This document shows positions 1 through 12,455 of a DNA stretch of 64,000 nt, piece after piece. Both the position numbers and the translations under genes were made by a program. Source of the stretch: Argopecten irradians (lineage: Eukaryota; Mollusca; Bivalvia; Pectinida; Pectinidae); assembly GCF_041381155.1 (NCBI RefSeq), contig NC_091147.1, forward strand, positions 34,118,909 through 34,182,908, in the 5' to 3' direction. The notes under the pieces are model-generated. The model was not told the origin of the DNA. It did no database searches and saw nothing but the letters and a program-made list of their open reading frames with translations. Each line of letters opens with the position of its first letter. The stretch's first letter is position 1.

Positions 1-662
1 TTGGTGAATTCGAGAACAACTATGCTGGCAACTTTTTAGCTACATGTACAAACTCAATCGTGACATCTTGGAATAATTTATGTTAATCTTCGGAAATATA
101 TCTCCGAAGATTACCGGAAATTTCTCCGATGTGATCCGATTACTACAAACTGTGAATGGGACAATTTCAGTTTCCATTTACTTTGATATTTCTAAATGAT
201 AATTGCATGTAAGAAAACGTTATTTTTTTTAATAAAATCATAATGAAACGGTGAGACACATGCATGTATGTCTTTACCAACATTAGTTATCTTGTAAAAG
301 ATGTTTCCAATACCGCAGATCAGTTTGCTTTGAGGTATCTGAGAAGGGAATTAATGCAAGCTTTGGGCTTGTTTTCCAATCCCAAGTATCCAATGTGTTG
401 TATGTGCATGATCGGAAAAAAACTTTTTAAACTAAATGGCCAGCAGTGACAAAGAAAAATATCTCCTTGGCTGAATCAATCTGGTAAAAAGAGGTTATTC
501 TAAAAGTTTATTTGTTGTTGCTTCATATACTTAGTACACCGTATATTGTTTGTATGAATAAAATATTGTTTGAATTACCAGTAAGTGGCCAGGGAATGAA
601 TATCTCCGAGACTAAATCTGGTAAATAGGGGTCATTTCAAAAGTCTTTTTTTTTTACTCCAG
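1..662. other. Intron of the SLC5-like gene, no feature recognised
   Basis: AT-rich sequence before the first exon visible in the window. It ends in a long T run and an AG acceptor at 661-662. An open frame at 264-449 has no recognisable family signature and no splice sites that fit the downstream exon, so it is not called. Confidence 0.5.
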
Positions 663-3205
663 GGAGCCATAGTAGGCGTATTTACCAGCGTGGTGTTCGT
701 TGGGTGGATTTCAGTAGGAAAATTGGTATCTCCTGGTGTACGCGCCAATCCTAAGCTAGAGATGGCGCCAACATACAATTGTTTATCACCTAACGCCTCG
801 TTGTCGCTAAACAGTACATTTGATGATGGTGTCCATAGTAACATATACCACGTGAACGCTACAACGCCATCTGTCGACATTGTTATATCACCGTAAGTAT
901 AAAGGAAAGTTTCTTGCTAACCATGAAAGTTTCGTATTTGGAACAAAGAAATTCTGCCGAATAGGTACGTCAAACTTCTTAGATTAACTATGCAATTAAA
1001 TTACGGAAATGTATGCAGGCGAATAAATAGAAATCAAAATTGAAGATAAGATTTATTTAGTAATGGATCTTACAAATATATAAAGTCCTATTTCCCCATG
1101 CTCGATACTTCTCCACCCCTGGAGTACCTTATAGTAAATCTTATCAAGGGAATTGTATAACGGTACAATGTGGTTGACTGTGTGGCGTCGCTCTCTCTCT
1201 GTGTGTAATCTTGGCGTCGCTCTCTCTCTGTGTGTAATCTTCAAAAGGAGTCTCTGCAGGCCTGCGATTGGTCAGGTTTTTTTTGTTTTCCTGGTGTGCT
1301 TTCAGTTTGACTATGAGATAGTCCATGGGTGGATATATATATCTTCAGTAATTGTAACCCCTAGAGTATCGAGGATGTTATTTCCCATTATCATGTTACT
1401 TTCACATTTAAACCATCGATCATGTCTGTAGTAGAACTCGTCATGATACAGTAATTTTACCAGCCTAAGACTTGAAGAAAAAATATTAATGTTGTCTGTC
1501 GTTTGAATAAAAACAACTATACAAATTACACAACAAAGATCAAACTTTATATATTTTGTTTTCACAGAAGCGGTCTAGATGCATTATATTCCCTATCATA
1601 CATGTGGCTAGGCGCTATGGGTATACTCATCGTTATCATCATCGGCGCACTCGTCAGTCGACTCCGAGGTAGCTTTTATTTCCTAATCTGATTTCTGCAT
1701 TGATAATACTGTATATATATTTCACATTTATTCTTCAGATTTCGGTGATTGTTGATAAAAATTTTGCTACGAGATTCCGTCTTTGCAAATTAAAGAGTCA
1801 TCTGCCCTTGTGGTAGGTATTGATTGATTCGACATAAAATTGCGTAAAATCATATTTTCTATGCGAGTTTCACTCACAAATAGGACAGAATTGTCTGGCG
1901 TATAGTTTTCCTTCTTTCCGCTAGGCTTCACTTTGAAAATATTATAATATATAAGAGCGCATGGAAAGAAACATGCTTGTAATCTATCATGGACGACTTT
2001 CTATCAGTCTCGTCCCTTCTCTCTTATGACCTTAATTCAAATTCATTACTTGATGGAAATGAAAGCTTTGCTTTGGAAGTAAATTGTCATATATTTGAAT
2101 TTGTGCAGTCATTTATAAAGTCAAGCAGAAGATTTCGAATATATTATAATTGTATATCTTGTCATTATATACATTAAATGTCAAAATTCAATTATTATTT
2201 ATACCTATGTCATCACCTGTAAATATTTCATGTTGATTGGAGAATGCTTCATTAATATATAGTTGTAATAACTTGTGCCTAATTCCTTTGTAATTATTAA
2301 GACAATAAAATAGGTTAAAAGTCTATACCCCGTTACTCTAGATCTCCTGTTAACAGGATGCATGAGGATGAGTGTGATAGAATGACAGAGTGTGTGATTT
2401 TGCTGAGATTACTGACTTGTTGCTACATTCTAAACAATAGAAGGAAACTATTGTCATTCCTATATATTGATCATGTTACAGTTCAACCTACCGTTGACCC
2501 TGACCTTTTAGTTAACATTTGTGATGTTCTATGTTGCTGTATACCGGACCGTATTCGGAGACGGTACCGAAATAAAACGGAAATACCCGAAGAAAATCAC
2601 GTAAGGCACTAATTCAATAATTATATGTAGTAAATTAACTAAGATGAAATATTTCCTAAATCAATAGAAAAATATATCAGTTTTTATCAGTTTGACAAGT
2701 ATATTGTTACCATATAGTCATTTAAAAAACTATGCATTCTAATAATTTTTGATATTTTGATAGGACAAAAACAATATAAATGCATACGGAAGATAGATAT
2801 GTTAAAATAGTATGATTATTTCGGGTTTGAAATATGTAATTGTATTGATGTGGTGATAAAGACATAGAATTCACGACGTTGTAACAAATAACATTTAATT
2901 AGTGTTTAGTAACGAAAGAGGTGTGTTGCTCCAATGCAATAAGAGGATTCCTTTAGTGACTTGGGCATTGAGATTTTCTAAACTCTTTCCTATAATTAAC
3001 GCATTGCAATTTAAATATGTGATCAGATGGGAGCAACCACGGTTGTTTGAGGAAATTAAAGATCGATAAAAACAAAATAACCCTTACTGTTTTGCTAGTC
3101 ATATTAACACACACCTTTTTGTTTCTATTACAGGAAATGTACGAAGAGGAGAAACAGCCAATAAATCAAAATGATGATAAAATAGAAACTGAACAGCGAG
3201 TGTAG
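663..3205 (+). CDS. SLC5 sodium-coupled monocarboxylate transporter-like protein, C-terminal exons (5' partial)
   Basis: The last 173 residues of a sodium/solute symporter (SLC5). Members of this family move solutes such as monocarboxylates or vitamins across the plasma membrane with Na+. Exons are 663-892, 1568-1668, 2482-2600 and 3134-3205, all with GT/AG junctions and matching phases (2, 1, 0), ending at TAG 3203-3205. Exon 1 encodes a hydrophobic helix (GAIVGVFTSVVFVGWISVG) and then an Asn-rich loop with NAS, NST and NAT sequons. Exon 2 encodes the SGLDALYSLSYMWLG motif and the last helix (ILIVIIIGALVSRLRG); the Y-S-L-S-Y stretch before the last helix is typical of the SLC5A8/SLC5A12 group. 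Exons 3 and 4 encode a cytoplasmic tail with VDPDLL, a CCC cluster and an acidic end. The substrate cannot be told from this part. The N-terminal two thirds lie upstream of the window. Confidence 0.82.
893..1567 (+). repeat. Intron with a short tandem duplication and a dispersed-repeat motif
   Basis: SLC5 gene intron. It carries two adjacent copies of a ~29-bp unit containing GGCGTCGCTCTCTCTCTG (about 1180-1240). A CCCCTAGAGTATCGAGGATG motif at about 1358-1378 recurs near 42165, 62545, 62605 and 62895. The other introns of this gene (1669-2481, 2601-3133) show nothing beyond AT-rich sequence. Confidence 0.5.
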
Positions 3206-3229
3206 CCAACCACTCTTTGTCATTTAATA

Positions 3230-4425
3230 TGCATAACTCCATCGGGAGATCTTGATAATAACTCCACCAGGAGATCTTCATAATAACACCGTCAGGAGAT
3301 CTTCATAATAACACCGTCAGGAGATCTTCATAATGACTCCATCAGGAGATCTTCATAATGACTCCATCGGGAGATCTTCATTAATACACCAGAGATTCTA
3401 ATCCCATCAGGAGATCTTCATAATACTCAATCAGGAGATCTTCAAAAAAGTCCATCGGAGATCTTCATAATACACATCAGGAGATCTTCATGATGACTCC
3501 ACCAGGATAACTCAATCGGAGATCTTCATAATAACTCCGTCAGGGGATCTTCATAATGACTCCATCAGGAGATCTTCAATAACTCCGTCAGGAATCTTTT
3601 AAATACATCGGGATATTTTCATAATAACTATATCGGAGATCTCATGATATCAATCAAGAGATCCATATAAACTCATCAGGAGATCTTAAAAAGTCTCAAT
3701 CAGAGATCTTCTTTATAATACATCGGAATCAGGAGAACTTCATGATGACTCCCAGGACTTTCATAATAACTCAATCGGGAGATCTTCATAATAACTCCGT
3801 CAGGAGATCTTCATAATGACTCCATCAGGAGATCTTCATAATAACTCCGTCAGGAGATCTTCATAATGACTCCATCAGAAGATCTTCATAATAACTCCGT
3901 CAGGAGATCTTGTTTATAAATACATCGGGATATTTTCATAACAAACTATCGGGAGATCTTCATAATAAATACAGGATATCTCATATTAACTCCATCGGTA
4001 GGTTCAAAAATATCTCAATCAGGAAACCTTCTTTATAACTACATCGGGATATCATATTTTTTTACAATTTTATTTTTTTCATGATGACTCCATCAGGATT
4101 TCATAATAACTCAATCGGGAGATCTTCATAATAACTCCATCAGGAGATCTTCATAATGACTCCATCAGGAGATCTTCATAATACTGTTACTCCGTCAGGA
4201 GATCTTCATATAATGACTCCATCAGGAGATCTTCATAATAACTCCATCGGGAGATCTTCATAATAACTCCGTCAGGAGATCTTGTTTATAAATACATCGG
4301 GAGATCTTCATAATAACTATATCGGGAGATCTTCATAATAAATACAGGATATCCATATTAACTCCATCGGTAGATTTTCATAATAACTCAATCAGAAGAT
4401 CTTCTTTATAACTACATCGGTATAT
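3230..4425. repeat. ~25-bp minisatellite with AGATCTTCATAAT core
   Basis: About 45 imperfect tandem copies of a ~25-bp unit built on CTCCATCAGG + AGATCTTCATAATAA. Most copies retain the BglII site AGATCT. It starts about 25 bp after the SLC5 stop codon, so it probably lies in the 3' UTR or just downstream. Copies vary in length (21-30 bp) and become degenerate in the middle (3600-3780, 3960-4080). AATAAA occurs within the array near 3965 and could be a polyadenylation signal, but this is not certain. Confidence 0.9.
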
Positions 4426-5238
4426 CATTTTTTTAAATGTTATTTTTTTATAATTCAATTTTGCTTGTTACAAGCGTTTTCATTTGCTTAAAAATTTACT
4501 TTATCAGCCCATAAAGGTACTTGGTACACAACATATACACCTTTTCACACACCATCATACAATTGCACACCATCTCGCACACCTACATACACACATGAAC
4601 ATATAGACATATGATACAAATACAGATAGAAAGACATACAATAGAGACAGGCACAGAGACAGATAGACAGAAAGATTAAAAAAAAGAGGAAAAGAGAGAG
4701 ATGGGGGATGGGTAAATTATTATCATTATATACCACTAAAAATATAAGTAAAAAAAACAAATATTGTTTCAAAGCCCACGAGACAAAATATGTCAGAACA
4801 TATGAGCGAGAGAAACAGAGAGGAGAAAGAAAATAAATTAATTATACATTTAATATATCAAAACAAGTTTCTCCCAATTTTGCCATTCCTTTCGAAATTT
4901 CACAACGTAAACATTACCTTTGTTATAAGCCAAACATTTTTGAACATTATGATAGTCTTGAATAGCAGAATCTAAATTTAAAGATTTGTGATGACAACGT
5001 ATAATATATATACAGTGTTTCACTATAATGAGTATTTCATTATCAATTCTACTGTTTACATTTTGAAGGAGAAGTTAAAAAAGGAAAGATTCTTTATTGA
5101 AACCAAAAGGAATAAAAAGAGTGTCTAAAAGAGTTTTCGAGACATTCCCAAAGCAAGTGTGTAATAGTCTCATATTCCGAGTTGCACTATTTAAATGTTC
5201 TTTACATATAGAAAAGCAATACACATAACTTCATACCG

Positions 5239-5270
<32 letters not shown>

Positions 5271-5676
5271 CCAACGCCCGACGTGCACATACCAAAGACT
5301 TTGATCTAAATGTATTACGGCAAAAATCGTGGCAAGGGAGGTTACTCGTATATCTTTGACACAACACGTTAATCATATCTACTATAATGTGTTTATATGG
5401 CAACTAGAAACCTGGTTTAGCTAATTTGTATTATTACATACATGTATATCCTAAGTCAATTACTGAGTATTGAGTATCTGTTTCTCTGTTTATTTTCCCG
5501 TATTTTTGTTGAATAAAAAGTTAAATATGATTATAGACGATTGGCCTTCAAAAAAAAGAAATAACATAATTATATAATTATTTGAAATCACGAAAACATG
5601 TACGACCGTTATTGACTTGAGCAAGTTATAAGATTCCTGATATATACAGTTGATACACACTGTGGAACAGTGTTTA
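4426..5676. other. Non-coding region with simple sequence
   Basis: No gene seen. A CA/GACAGA-rich stretch at 4545-4700 (CACACACCAT followed by ATAGACAG-type repeats) resembles 37230-37440, so both may be remnants of one repeat family. A (TA)n microsatellite lies at about 5242-5272. Confidence 0.55.
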
Positions 5677-5680
5677 TTAA

Positions 5681-6625
5681 AAGCCCACAACCCTTTCGAA
5701 ACAACTTTTAATTTCTAAAATGGAAATTTAAAACGGAATCAATAATTTTGTAGTAATAATAAAGTGATTTACTTACCGATACTAACATACTTATCATCAC
5801 CTTATGAACAGTTTAAGTAGAATAAATAAAATATTAAAGGGACAATTCAGTCTATGAGAACATTAAAATGTACATATATCGGAAAAACAGTTCTAATGGA
5901 AATTAGATTATTCGGTTTTACTGTGATATACTTGAAAGCCCATGGTTGTGACATGTGTGTAGATGTTCAAACTCGCTCGCTGTCCGCCATTACACATTGT
6001 GGTCGAACTTCTTGTATGCCGAACCCTGTCCTTTGCTCGTAGAGTAATGCAACTTTTGTCTAGAACTGCTCAAATCGATCTGACAGTAGTGTGTTTACCT
6101 TATTAGGTAAATTGTCTTGTCTAAAAATCATTTCATCACCTTTTCAGTGGTTATGTAGTTTATTTGTTTAACGTGCGTAACTTTGGATCGGGTATGGGTA
6201 CAGCGTCCATATTGTACCTGCTTAATCTTATTGATCAACGATTTGATATTTCAACAATATTAATTAAAATACTAAACAATGACGCGGAATTTGTCAATAT
6301 TTTATGTTGTATGTTTCATAAGAAATGTAGAACAATACATTTAGGCCATATTTTGCTTCTTGGTTATGTAAAAGAATTAGCCTGAGTGAATTGTCCCTTT
6401 AATTTTAATAATGCGGGTCGTTTTATGTTTCTCGCCGTCGTCCTAAATACCGCGCGGTAGTTGACTATCACTGCCCCAAACGGCAAAATAGCGAAAAGAA
6501 ACTCCACTGTTATCGCAGGAAATCTTGCATTGGTTTGGTGTTGTAACCTCGTCTTAAGATATTTTCTTTTGTTCTTAATGATTTTAAGAAACCATAATTT
6601 TTTTCTCCGGAAAGGTAGTGGGCTT
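5681..6625. mobile_element. TTAA-flanked MITE, family 2 (host of a nested MITE)
   Basis: Non-autonomous element with ends AAGCCCAC...ACCCTTTCG and GGAAAGGTAGTGGGCTT, flanked by TTAA at 5677-5680 and 6626-6629. It is homologous to 27557-27910 (opposite orientation) and to 52735-53065 and 57950-58260. The shared internal landmarks are TAGTTGACTATCACTGC and ACGGCAAAA. The TTAA duplication is typical of piggyBac-type transposition. The internal open frames are not conserved between copies. The homologous sequence is split by a second element at 5838-6398. Confidence 0.78.
5838..6398. mobile_element. TTAA-flanked MITE, family 1 (nested copy)
   Basis: A 561-bp element with terminal inverted repeats AGGGACAATTCA / TGAATTGTCCCT, flanked by TTAA at 5834-5837 and 6399-6402. 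A second copy in the opposite orientation lies at 29951-30518. It has no conserved coding capacity. It sits inside a family-2 MITE, so it arrived later. Confidence 0.82.
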
Positions 6626-6629
6626 TTAA

Positions 6630-7724
6630 CTGTATAACTCATGAACCTTATAAAATGCTCAAGTATTGAGGTTGGTGTATAAGACGTTTGTAGCGAATTC
6701 CATATAGTACATGTATTGTGCATGTGTTAAAATGTAGAGCAACACTAGACGCTCGCCGACAGATGGCCGCTTATGAATAAACATGAATGTTGAAGTGCAT
6801 AATAGCTGTTAGGATATTAGTTCAAAAAATACACGGTTTCTAGTGTTGAATGGCAAATAACAGATGTCACAAAGAGCTTAAAATACCAAAAGGAATAATG
6901 AAGGTCATAAATGTTTAGACTGAATTCTTTGCGCAATGGTCGACTAAGTGCAATGTGTAACACAATTGAGAGCTACGCCGAAAACAAAGAAGTTGATTCA
7001 CGTATTTTAAGAGGTTTCTAGACGATTTTTTCTCTAATTCCATAGAAAATACTAAAGGGCATTGCAAGGTTGTAAAAGAATAAATAAAATCATCTACAAA
7101 TATTGTTATTACTTTGCCAGACCTTTTACGGTATATTCACCGTACTCCGGTTCTGAATTTATTGATTTGATTTTAAGCGTTTTCGAGACCTAGATCGTAA
7201 TAATTTGTGCGAAAAAACTCAAACTGGGAAGCCAGGACTCGCATTTTCTTGAATGGTGGAAACTGTTTTAACGACCACACCTAAACAGAACAGAGTTATA
7301 GTTCTTTCAAAAAGGTGAGTAAATATGTGGCTAGTTATTTTCTCTGGTTAACACGAAGAGAATTTGTTGAATAACGACATGGGGAAAAGCGCCCTCTCCC
7401 ACACTCTCAGTAACGTTAGGCACCTAATGTAACTGGTTTTGTGTGGATTCAGGCTAGGGACTAGCCACCGGGACCGCAGAATTAACGAAAAGGGTGGAAA
7501 GCTCCCCGAGACATAACTGCTATTCCACCTAGCTTTAGGGGCTAAAAGCATAAAACCTCACGTTCCTCATACATTTTAGTATATAATTTTTCCTACCGAT
7601 TTTTGGTCTTGACCCCTTAACGTCTATGGGCACTCTGTTGGGTCCATAATTTTGTAATATGACTGAAGGCAATGCCTTAAAGGGCGCAGCCAGATGTTTC
7701 AGTAACTATGAATTATGCAATTAT
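6630..7724. other. Non-coding region, nothing recognised
   Basis: AT-rich, with no coding pattern, no spliced-exon signature and no clear repeat in this reading. Confidence 0.5.
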
Positions 7725-8095
7725 ACATGGGTTCGCGAAGAGAACGTTACAGGAACGTTGTAGGACTTTGTTTGTGAAGAGAAAGTAACAGGAACGTTGC
7801 ATGAAACTGGTTGGCGCAGAGGACGTTACATGAACGTTGTAGGAATTTGTTCGCGAAGAGAACGTTACTGGAACGTTGTAGGAATTATTGTTCGTGAAGA
7901 GAATGTTACTGGAACGTTGTAGATATGGGTTAGAGAAGAGAGCGTTGCAAGAACGTTGCAGGAAATGGTTCGCGAGGAGACGTTACAGCAATGTTGTAGG
8001 AATTGGTTGGCAAACTTAAGGAGGACGTTACTTGAACGTTGTAGGGGACGTTGCATGCATTGGTTCGCGAGAAAGAATCGTTGCAGGAATCGCTT
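7725..8095. repeat. ~39-bp minisatellite rich in GAACGTT
   Basis: About nine imperfect tandem copies of a 36-42-bp unit: GTTCGCGAAGAGAACGTTAC followed by AGGAACGTTGTAGGAATT. Each copy has one or two AACGTT palindromes and a TTCGCGAA palindrome. The copies have decayed by substitution. No gene overlaps it. Confidence 0.85.
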
Positions 8096-8099
8096 CTGT

Positions 8100-11078
8100 T
8101 TGGGCTCATGTTAACTTTAGTCCAGTAATATCATGCGTCGATGTTGAGAAACTGGTGATGGGCAATGTCGACATACACGACGTAATGAACAAAAGTGTTT
8201 CGTGGTGCTATATACAGGCCTACCTCGAATAAGTAATGTTAACTTGTAGAAACGTACCTGGCCTACTGTACCATTCTAAAGATGACAATAATATCCGTTG
8301 AGAAGCCTCTGTTGTACTTCATTGCAGTCATCATGACTTCACATCAATCATATAGTGACGTAGTCGACTTCAAAGCTAAATATGTCATTTAAAAATGGCC
8401 GCCAATTCACAAATAGCCTCCCCGATAAATCAATAGGCTCGAAGGAATACTTTACAATACGATCATTCTGTTTGCTTATAGGTTCACAATGCAATACGGC
8501 CTTATGTATGTGTATACACAGTCATTTAGTAGCTATTTGTGTAAATTTAACTATTGGCGATTTAACACTGAACGTTCAATGATCGTGATCTGGTGCAGTA
8601 GAACGCTTTGTCGCCGGGATTAAGACATAATTTGCCCTGATTTTCAACCAAAGGTGGATAAGTGGAATTGGTACTACTGACTTCGTGAACTCACGATATC
8701 TTCCAGCTCATTAATTCCACGCCGCTTATAAGTATTGGTCGACAAAGCGTGTTAACACATTGATAAGTAAACCTCGATATAAAAAAAATGCACCGAGTTC
8801 ACTCAACCTCTTGAGAGACTTGTGTTAATGCATTTTACCGTCCAAGCATCTAAATAAGCTCCAAAAAGTCAGTCGCAATCTCGAAATCATTTCACGGTTA
8901 CTTAGAATACAATATACAATGTCAACGGCGTGAACTGAGGAACACTTGGAACTGAAACTCGATCTGTAATTAGTATTGATTGAAGGAACAGGTAAATATT
9001 GGAGACACAGCAGTAGTGACGTAATGGGCACGAGGACATTAAGGACAGCATGAATTGTTAATAAGATACTGTGATAATAACCGGGACGAAGGTGTGTAGT
9101 GTATTAAACCTGGATTATAATTATTGACCCGCACTGCTTGTCAGCGTCCTCCCTCAGTGTGTGATGTATTAGATCGACAATCTGATTTATCGACGTGTAT
9201 TAGAACCTGACGGATGTTGTAGCAGCTGTATACAAAAGGGTAGACGGCTGGGGACACTACCCAGTGTACGTACACATGCGTGTATTGTTGTATAGCTATA
9301 TATGGCTGGTTTACAATACTGGACAGAGGGATATTTACGTGTTTACCCACTGTAAGTATATCTATATATATTTTTGACCCATATTTTACTGCTGATACAA
9401 AAACTATGGTCATTTTTTCAATAATATTAAAGACATATATAATGTATGTTCAGAATGGAATATAGTATGTGTATCTATTTCACAATACAAGGGAAGCCTG
9501 AGGAAATGACTTCATGTCCATGACTTTACATAAAAATAGGCGTAACATATGCGGTATATTTCTAGTTGTGTTTCCTATACCTATTTTTATAGAAACATTT
9601 TATAACCCAAACTTATGCAAATATGGACGAAGAAAAATATAATTATAACTTGTATTGGATTTTATATAATAGATAAAAACCCAAAACAAAAATCTGTATA
9701 GACTAGCAGTACATTAGGCGCTGTAGGTCTATCACGGTCGTGCTTCGTATTTAATTTATCCTTAATATTGATTTATATTATTGCCAATGGCCTGTAATAT
9801 ACTTTGATCGATACCAGTATCTTATACGGCCATCAATAGCTAGCTATATATAGTATACGCGTCACGTACGTGGCTCTAACCCTGACATTATATATATATA
9901 CTAGCGTGTTTAGTACGTATTCGGAGAATGAGTCGTGTAGGCGGTAAACCGATCATTTAATACAAGTGTAGCTACATAGTGCGTATTCAGATTAGATAGA
10001 CTACAAAATACTCAACGCTTGTTTCGGGACCAATACCTCTATGATTGTCTTAATTGGGTGTCGGGGTTAGATGAAACTCTGACTAACCCTTTACCAGATT
10101 ACATGTGCCATAATGTCTAAATCTGGTGTCAGAGCTAGAGGAAACTTAGCAACGCCAGCCCACAAACATATATGTATGCCAGAATTCCTAAATCTGTCAA
10201 GAACTAGAGGAACTTTCAATTTGATATGAGATACCCCTAGGAAATTATTGGTAAGATTTTGGAGCTAAATTGAATTGTGCCTCTTGATATGATGATCAGA
10301 TTGTTCGAAATTTTAAGTTTGGAGCCCAAACTATGAAAAACGTCTGCTCAACTTAGTGCAATACAAATAATGTATCTGTCAGAACGTCAAAGTCTGGTGT
10401 TGTGGACAGAGAAACCAGTCTCATTGTGGGGTGACGGTCATATAATTGTATACATATGCCGACACGATCTAGTAGACTTCAGGAATGTAGCGAACTGATT
10501 CATCTAGACTTCTAAACATTGAATGTGAAAGTAATACTTATGTACGATTTGTTTTCTCGTGGGACAATAACTACCCCGAAGTTACATTGTAGATCATGAT
10601 TAATGCGATTATTTAAAAGTGTTCCACGTATACATCTACCTCACCAGTCAATAGTCACCCTACCCAGGGAGACTGTAGTAATGTATGTGTGTACCACATG
10701 TATTCACCTGAAATATAAAATGTCCCCATAGCTTATCGCTATCACATTACGTCCATCACCTTTCAAAGCCATTGACCGGAACATTCCCTAGGTCTGAAGG
10801 TAGCAAGCCGCCTTTTCTTTGTGGATGTCGCTGACTTCTTTTTGAAACATCAAATTAACTGGACACTTAAGAATGTCGCTGACCTTTATTTGAAACGCAA
10901 GATAAACTCGACAGTCGACACTATACATAAAACGTTTTATGTTATATGTTAGAAAGAAAGGTTTATATAATGTCTTTAAACATACAGTGTATTTTGATAT
11001 TAAAGTTTCCTGTATCTCGTGATATATGATTTAATCCTTGATGTTCGATGTCCGGTTAAATAATCATTTCGAAGAGGG
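8100..11078. other. Non-coding region, nothing firmly recognised
   Basis: No coding exon can be supported. A possible splice donor (CCCACT|GTAAGTATA) lies at about 9349. It could belong to a distant 5' UTR exon of the downstream glycosyltransferase, but nothing else supports it. Weakly similar stretches with AAATCTGGTGT and AGAGGAAAC recur at 10080-10410. Confidence 0.45.
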
Positions 11079-12066
11079 ACATAAAAAGAAACACATGTGC
11101 CTAGTCCGCTAAACCTGCCTATATTATTAGGCTTTTTTATTTTTTATTTTTATTTTTTTTTTTTTTTGCCTAATATATAGTCAGCTCGCGGTACCTCTTA
11201 AAAATGTGAAATCGTAGGCCAGATTTGGCCTACGCTACGTCAGCGGCATATTTCTAATATATCGTCCATGCAATGCCGGGAAAACGTACACATACCTTTA
11301 TATTAGGATCTTATGTACTCCTTTGCCCCCATGTTACATCCCATTTATGAAATTAAACAACTGTGTACAATGAAATACTTCCGAGACCCTTCTATTTCAC
11401 ACATTTGTAATGGCCGCCGTATACACATTTAGTAGAGCAAACGGCAGCCAATCAACTTCGCTTCCGGTTTTATTTTTAAAAAACCACGTGTAGTTGAAAG
11501 ATAAACAAAATGCTAGCCAGTTAGAGTTTTTAAAGTAAAATCATGGTCGACATACACGACATGTTGTCAAATATTCAAATTGAACACGACTATTGCTGGT
11601 ACCGCATCACTTTCGCGATATTCACGTTGCATATACATGTAGCATATACACGGTAGAATTTTGTTTATCTTTCAACTACACGTGGTTTTTTTAAAAATTA
11701 AACCGGAAGCGAAGTTGATTGGGCTGCCGTTTGCTCTGTACTAAATGTGTATACGGCGGCCATTACAAATGTGTGAAATAGAAGGGTCTCGGAAGTATTT
11801 CATTGTACACAGTTGTTTAATTTCATAAATGGGATGTAACATGGGGGCAAAGGAGTACATAAGATCCTAATATAAAGGTATGTGTACGTTTTCCCGGCAT
11901 TGCATGGACGATATATTAGAAATATGCCGCTGACGTAGCGTAGGCCAAATCTGGCCTACGATTTCAAATTTTTAAGAGGTACCGCGAGCTGACTATATAT
12001 TAGGCAAAAAAAATAAAAAAAGCCTAATAATATAGGCATTTTTACATAAAAAGAAACACATGTGCC
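11079..12066. mobile_element. Long-arm inverted-repeat element with flanking direct repeats
   Basis: Two near-identical inverted arms of about 396 and 381 bp (11116-11511 and 11658-12038) surround a 146-bp loop. The outermost bases are TGCCTATATTATTAGGC and its complement. The arms differ by very few substitutions plus a T-tract length change. An identical 23-bp direct repeat beginning ACATAAAAAGAAACACATG lies outside each arm (11079-11101, 12044-12066). This may be a target-site duplication or a subterminal repeat. No transposase is present. A transcript through it would fold into a stem of nearly 390 bp. Confidence 0.88.
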
Positions 12067-12312
12067 ATGCTTATCTGGAATTCAGGAAGTATCTTGTTAA
12101 TCCTCTTAAATGTTCTGACACGGAAAATCCGGAAATTATTGCCAGAAACAAGTGTGTTTTGATTATAAATTATATATGTTCGTTTGAGATGGTTGAATTA
12201 CAACATAATCTGAATTAATTTATGTGTTTTTGACCCTGATATAAAAGTAAAAGTTACACATTATTTTTTCTGAAAAATCTGTACCTTTTTCTCATAGACC
12301 ATTAGAATCTTA

Positions 12313-12455
12313 CATGGGTCTGTCAAATGGACAGGGATACGTGTATCTCAACCCGAGTGAAAGATTTTGGCTTGACAGCCCAAGGCTTGCCCAGGGTTGT
12401 TGGCCAAAATCTGTCACGAAGGCTGATATATCCCTGTCCACATGACAGATCCATG
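12313..12455. mobile_element. Small palindromic MITE-like repeat
   Basis: Inverted repeat with arms CATGGGTCTGTCAAATGGAC / GTCCACATGACAGATCCATG, followed inward by AGGGATA...TATCCCT and AAGATTTTGGC / GGCCAAAATCT. It is about 143 bp and non-coding. The rest of 12067-13639 shows nothing else recognisable. Confidence 0.7.

Noticed and set aside
264..449. Additional upstream exon of the SLC5 gene
   Set aside because: The peptide has no symporter-like helix or motif, and no splice sites fit.
3230..4425. CRISPR-like array
   Set aside because: Units are directly adjacent without unique spacers and the genome is eukaryotic; the same applies to all other arrays here.
9100..9349. 5' UTR exon of the glycosyltransferase ending at a GTAAGTATA donor
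   Set aside because: Only a donor match supports it; no promoter or conserved sequence could be verified.
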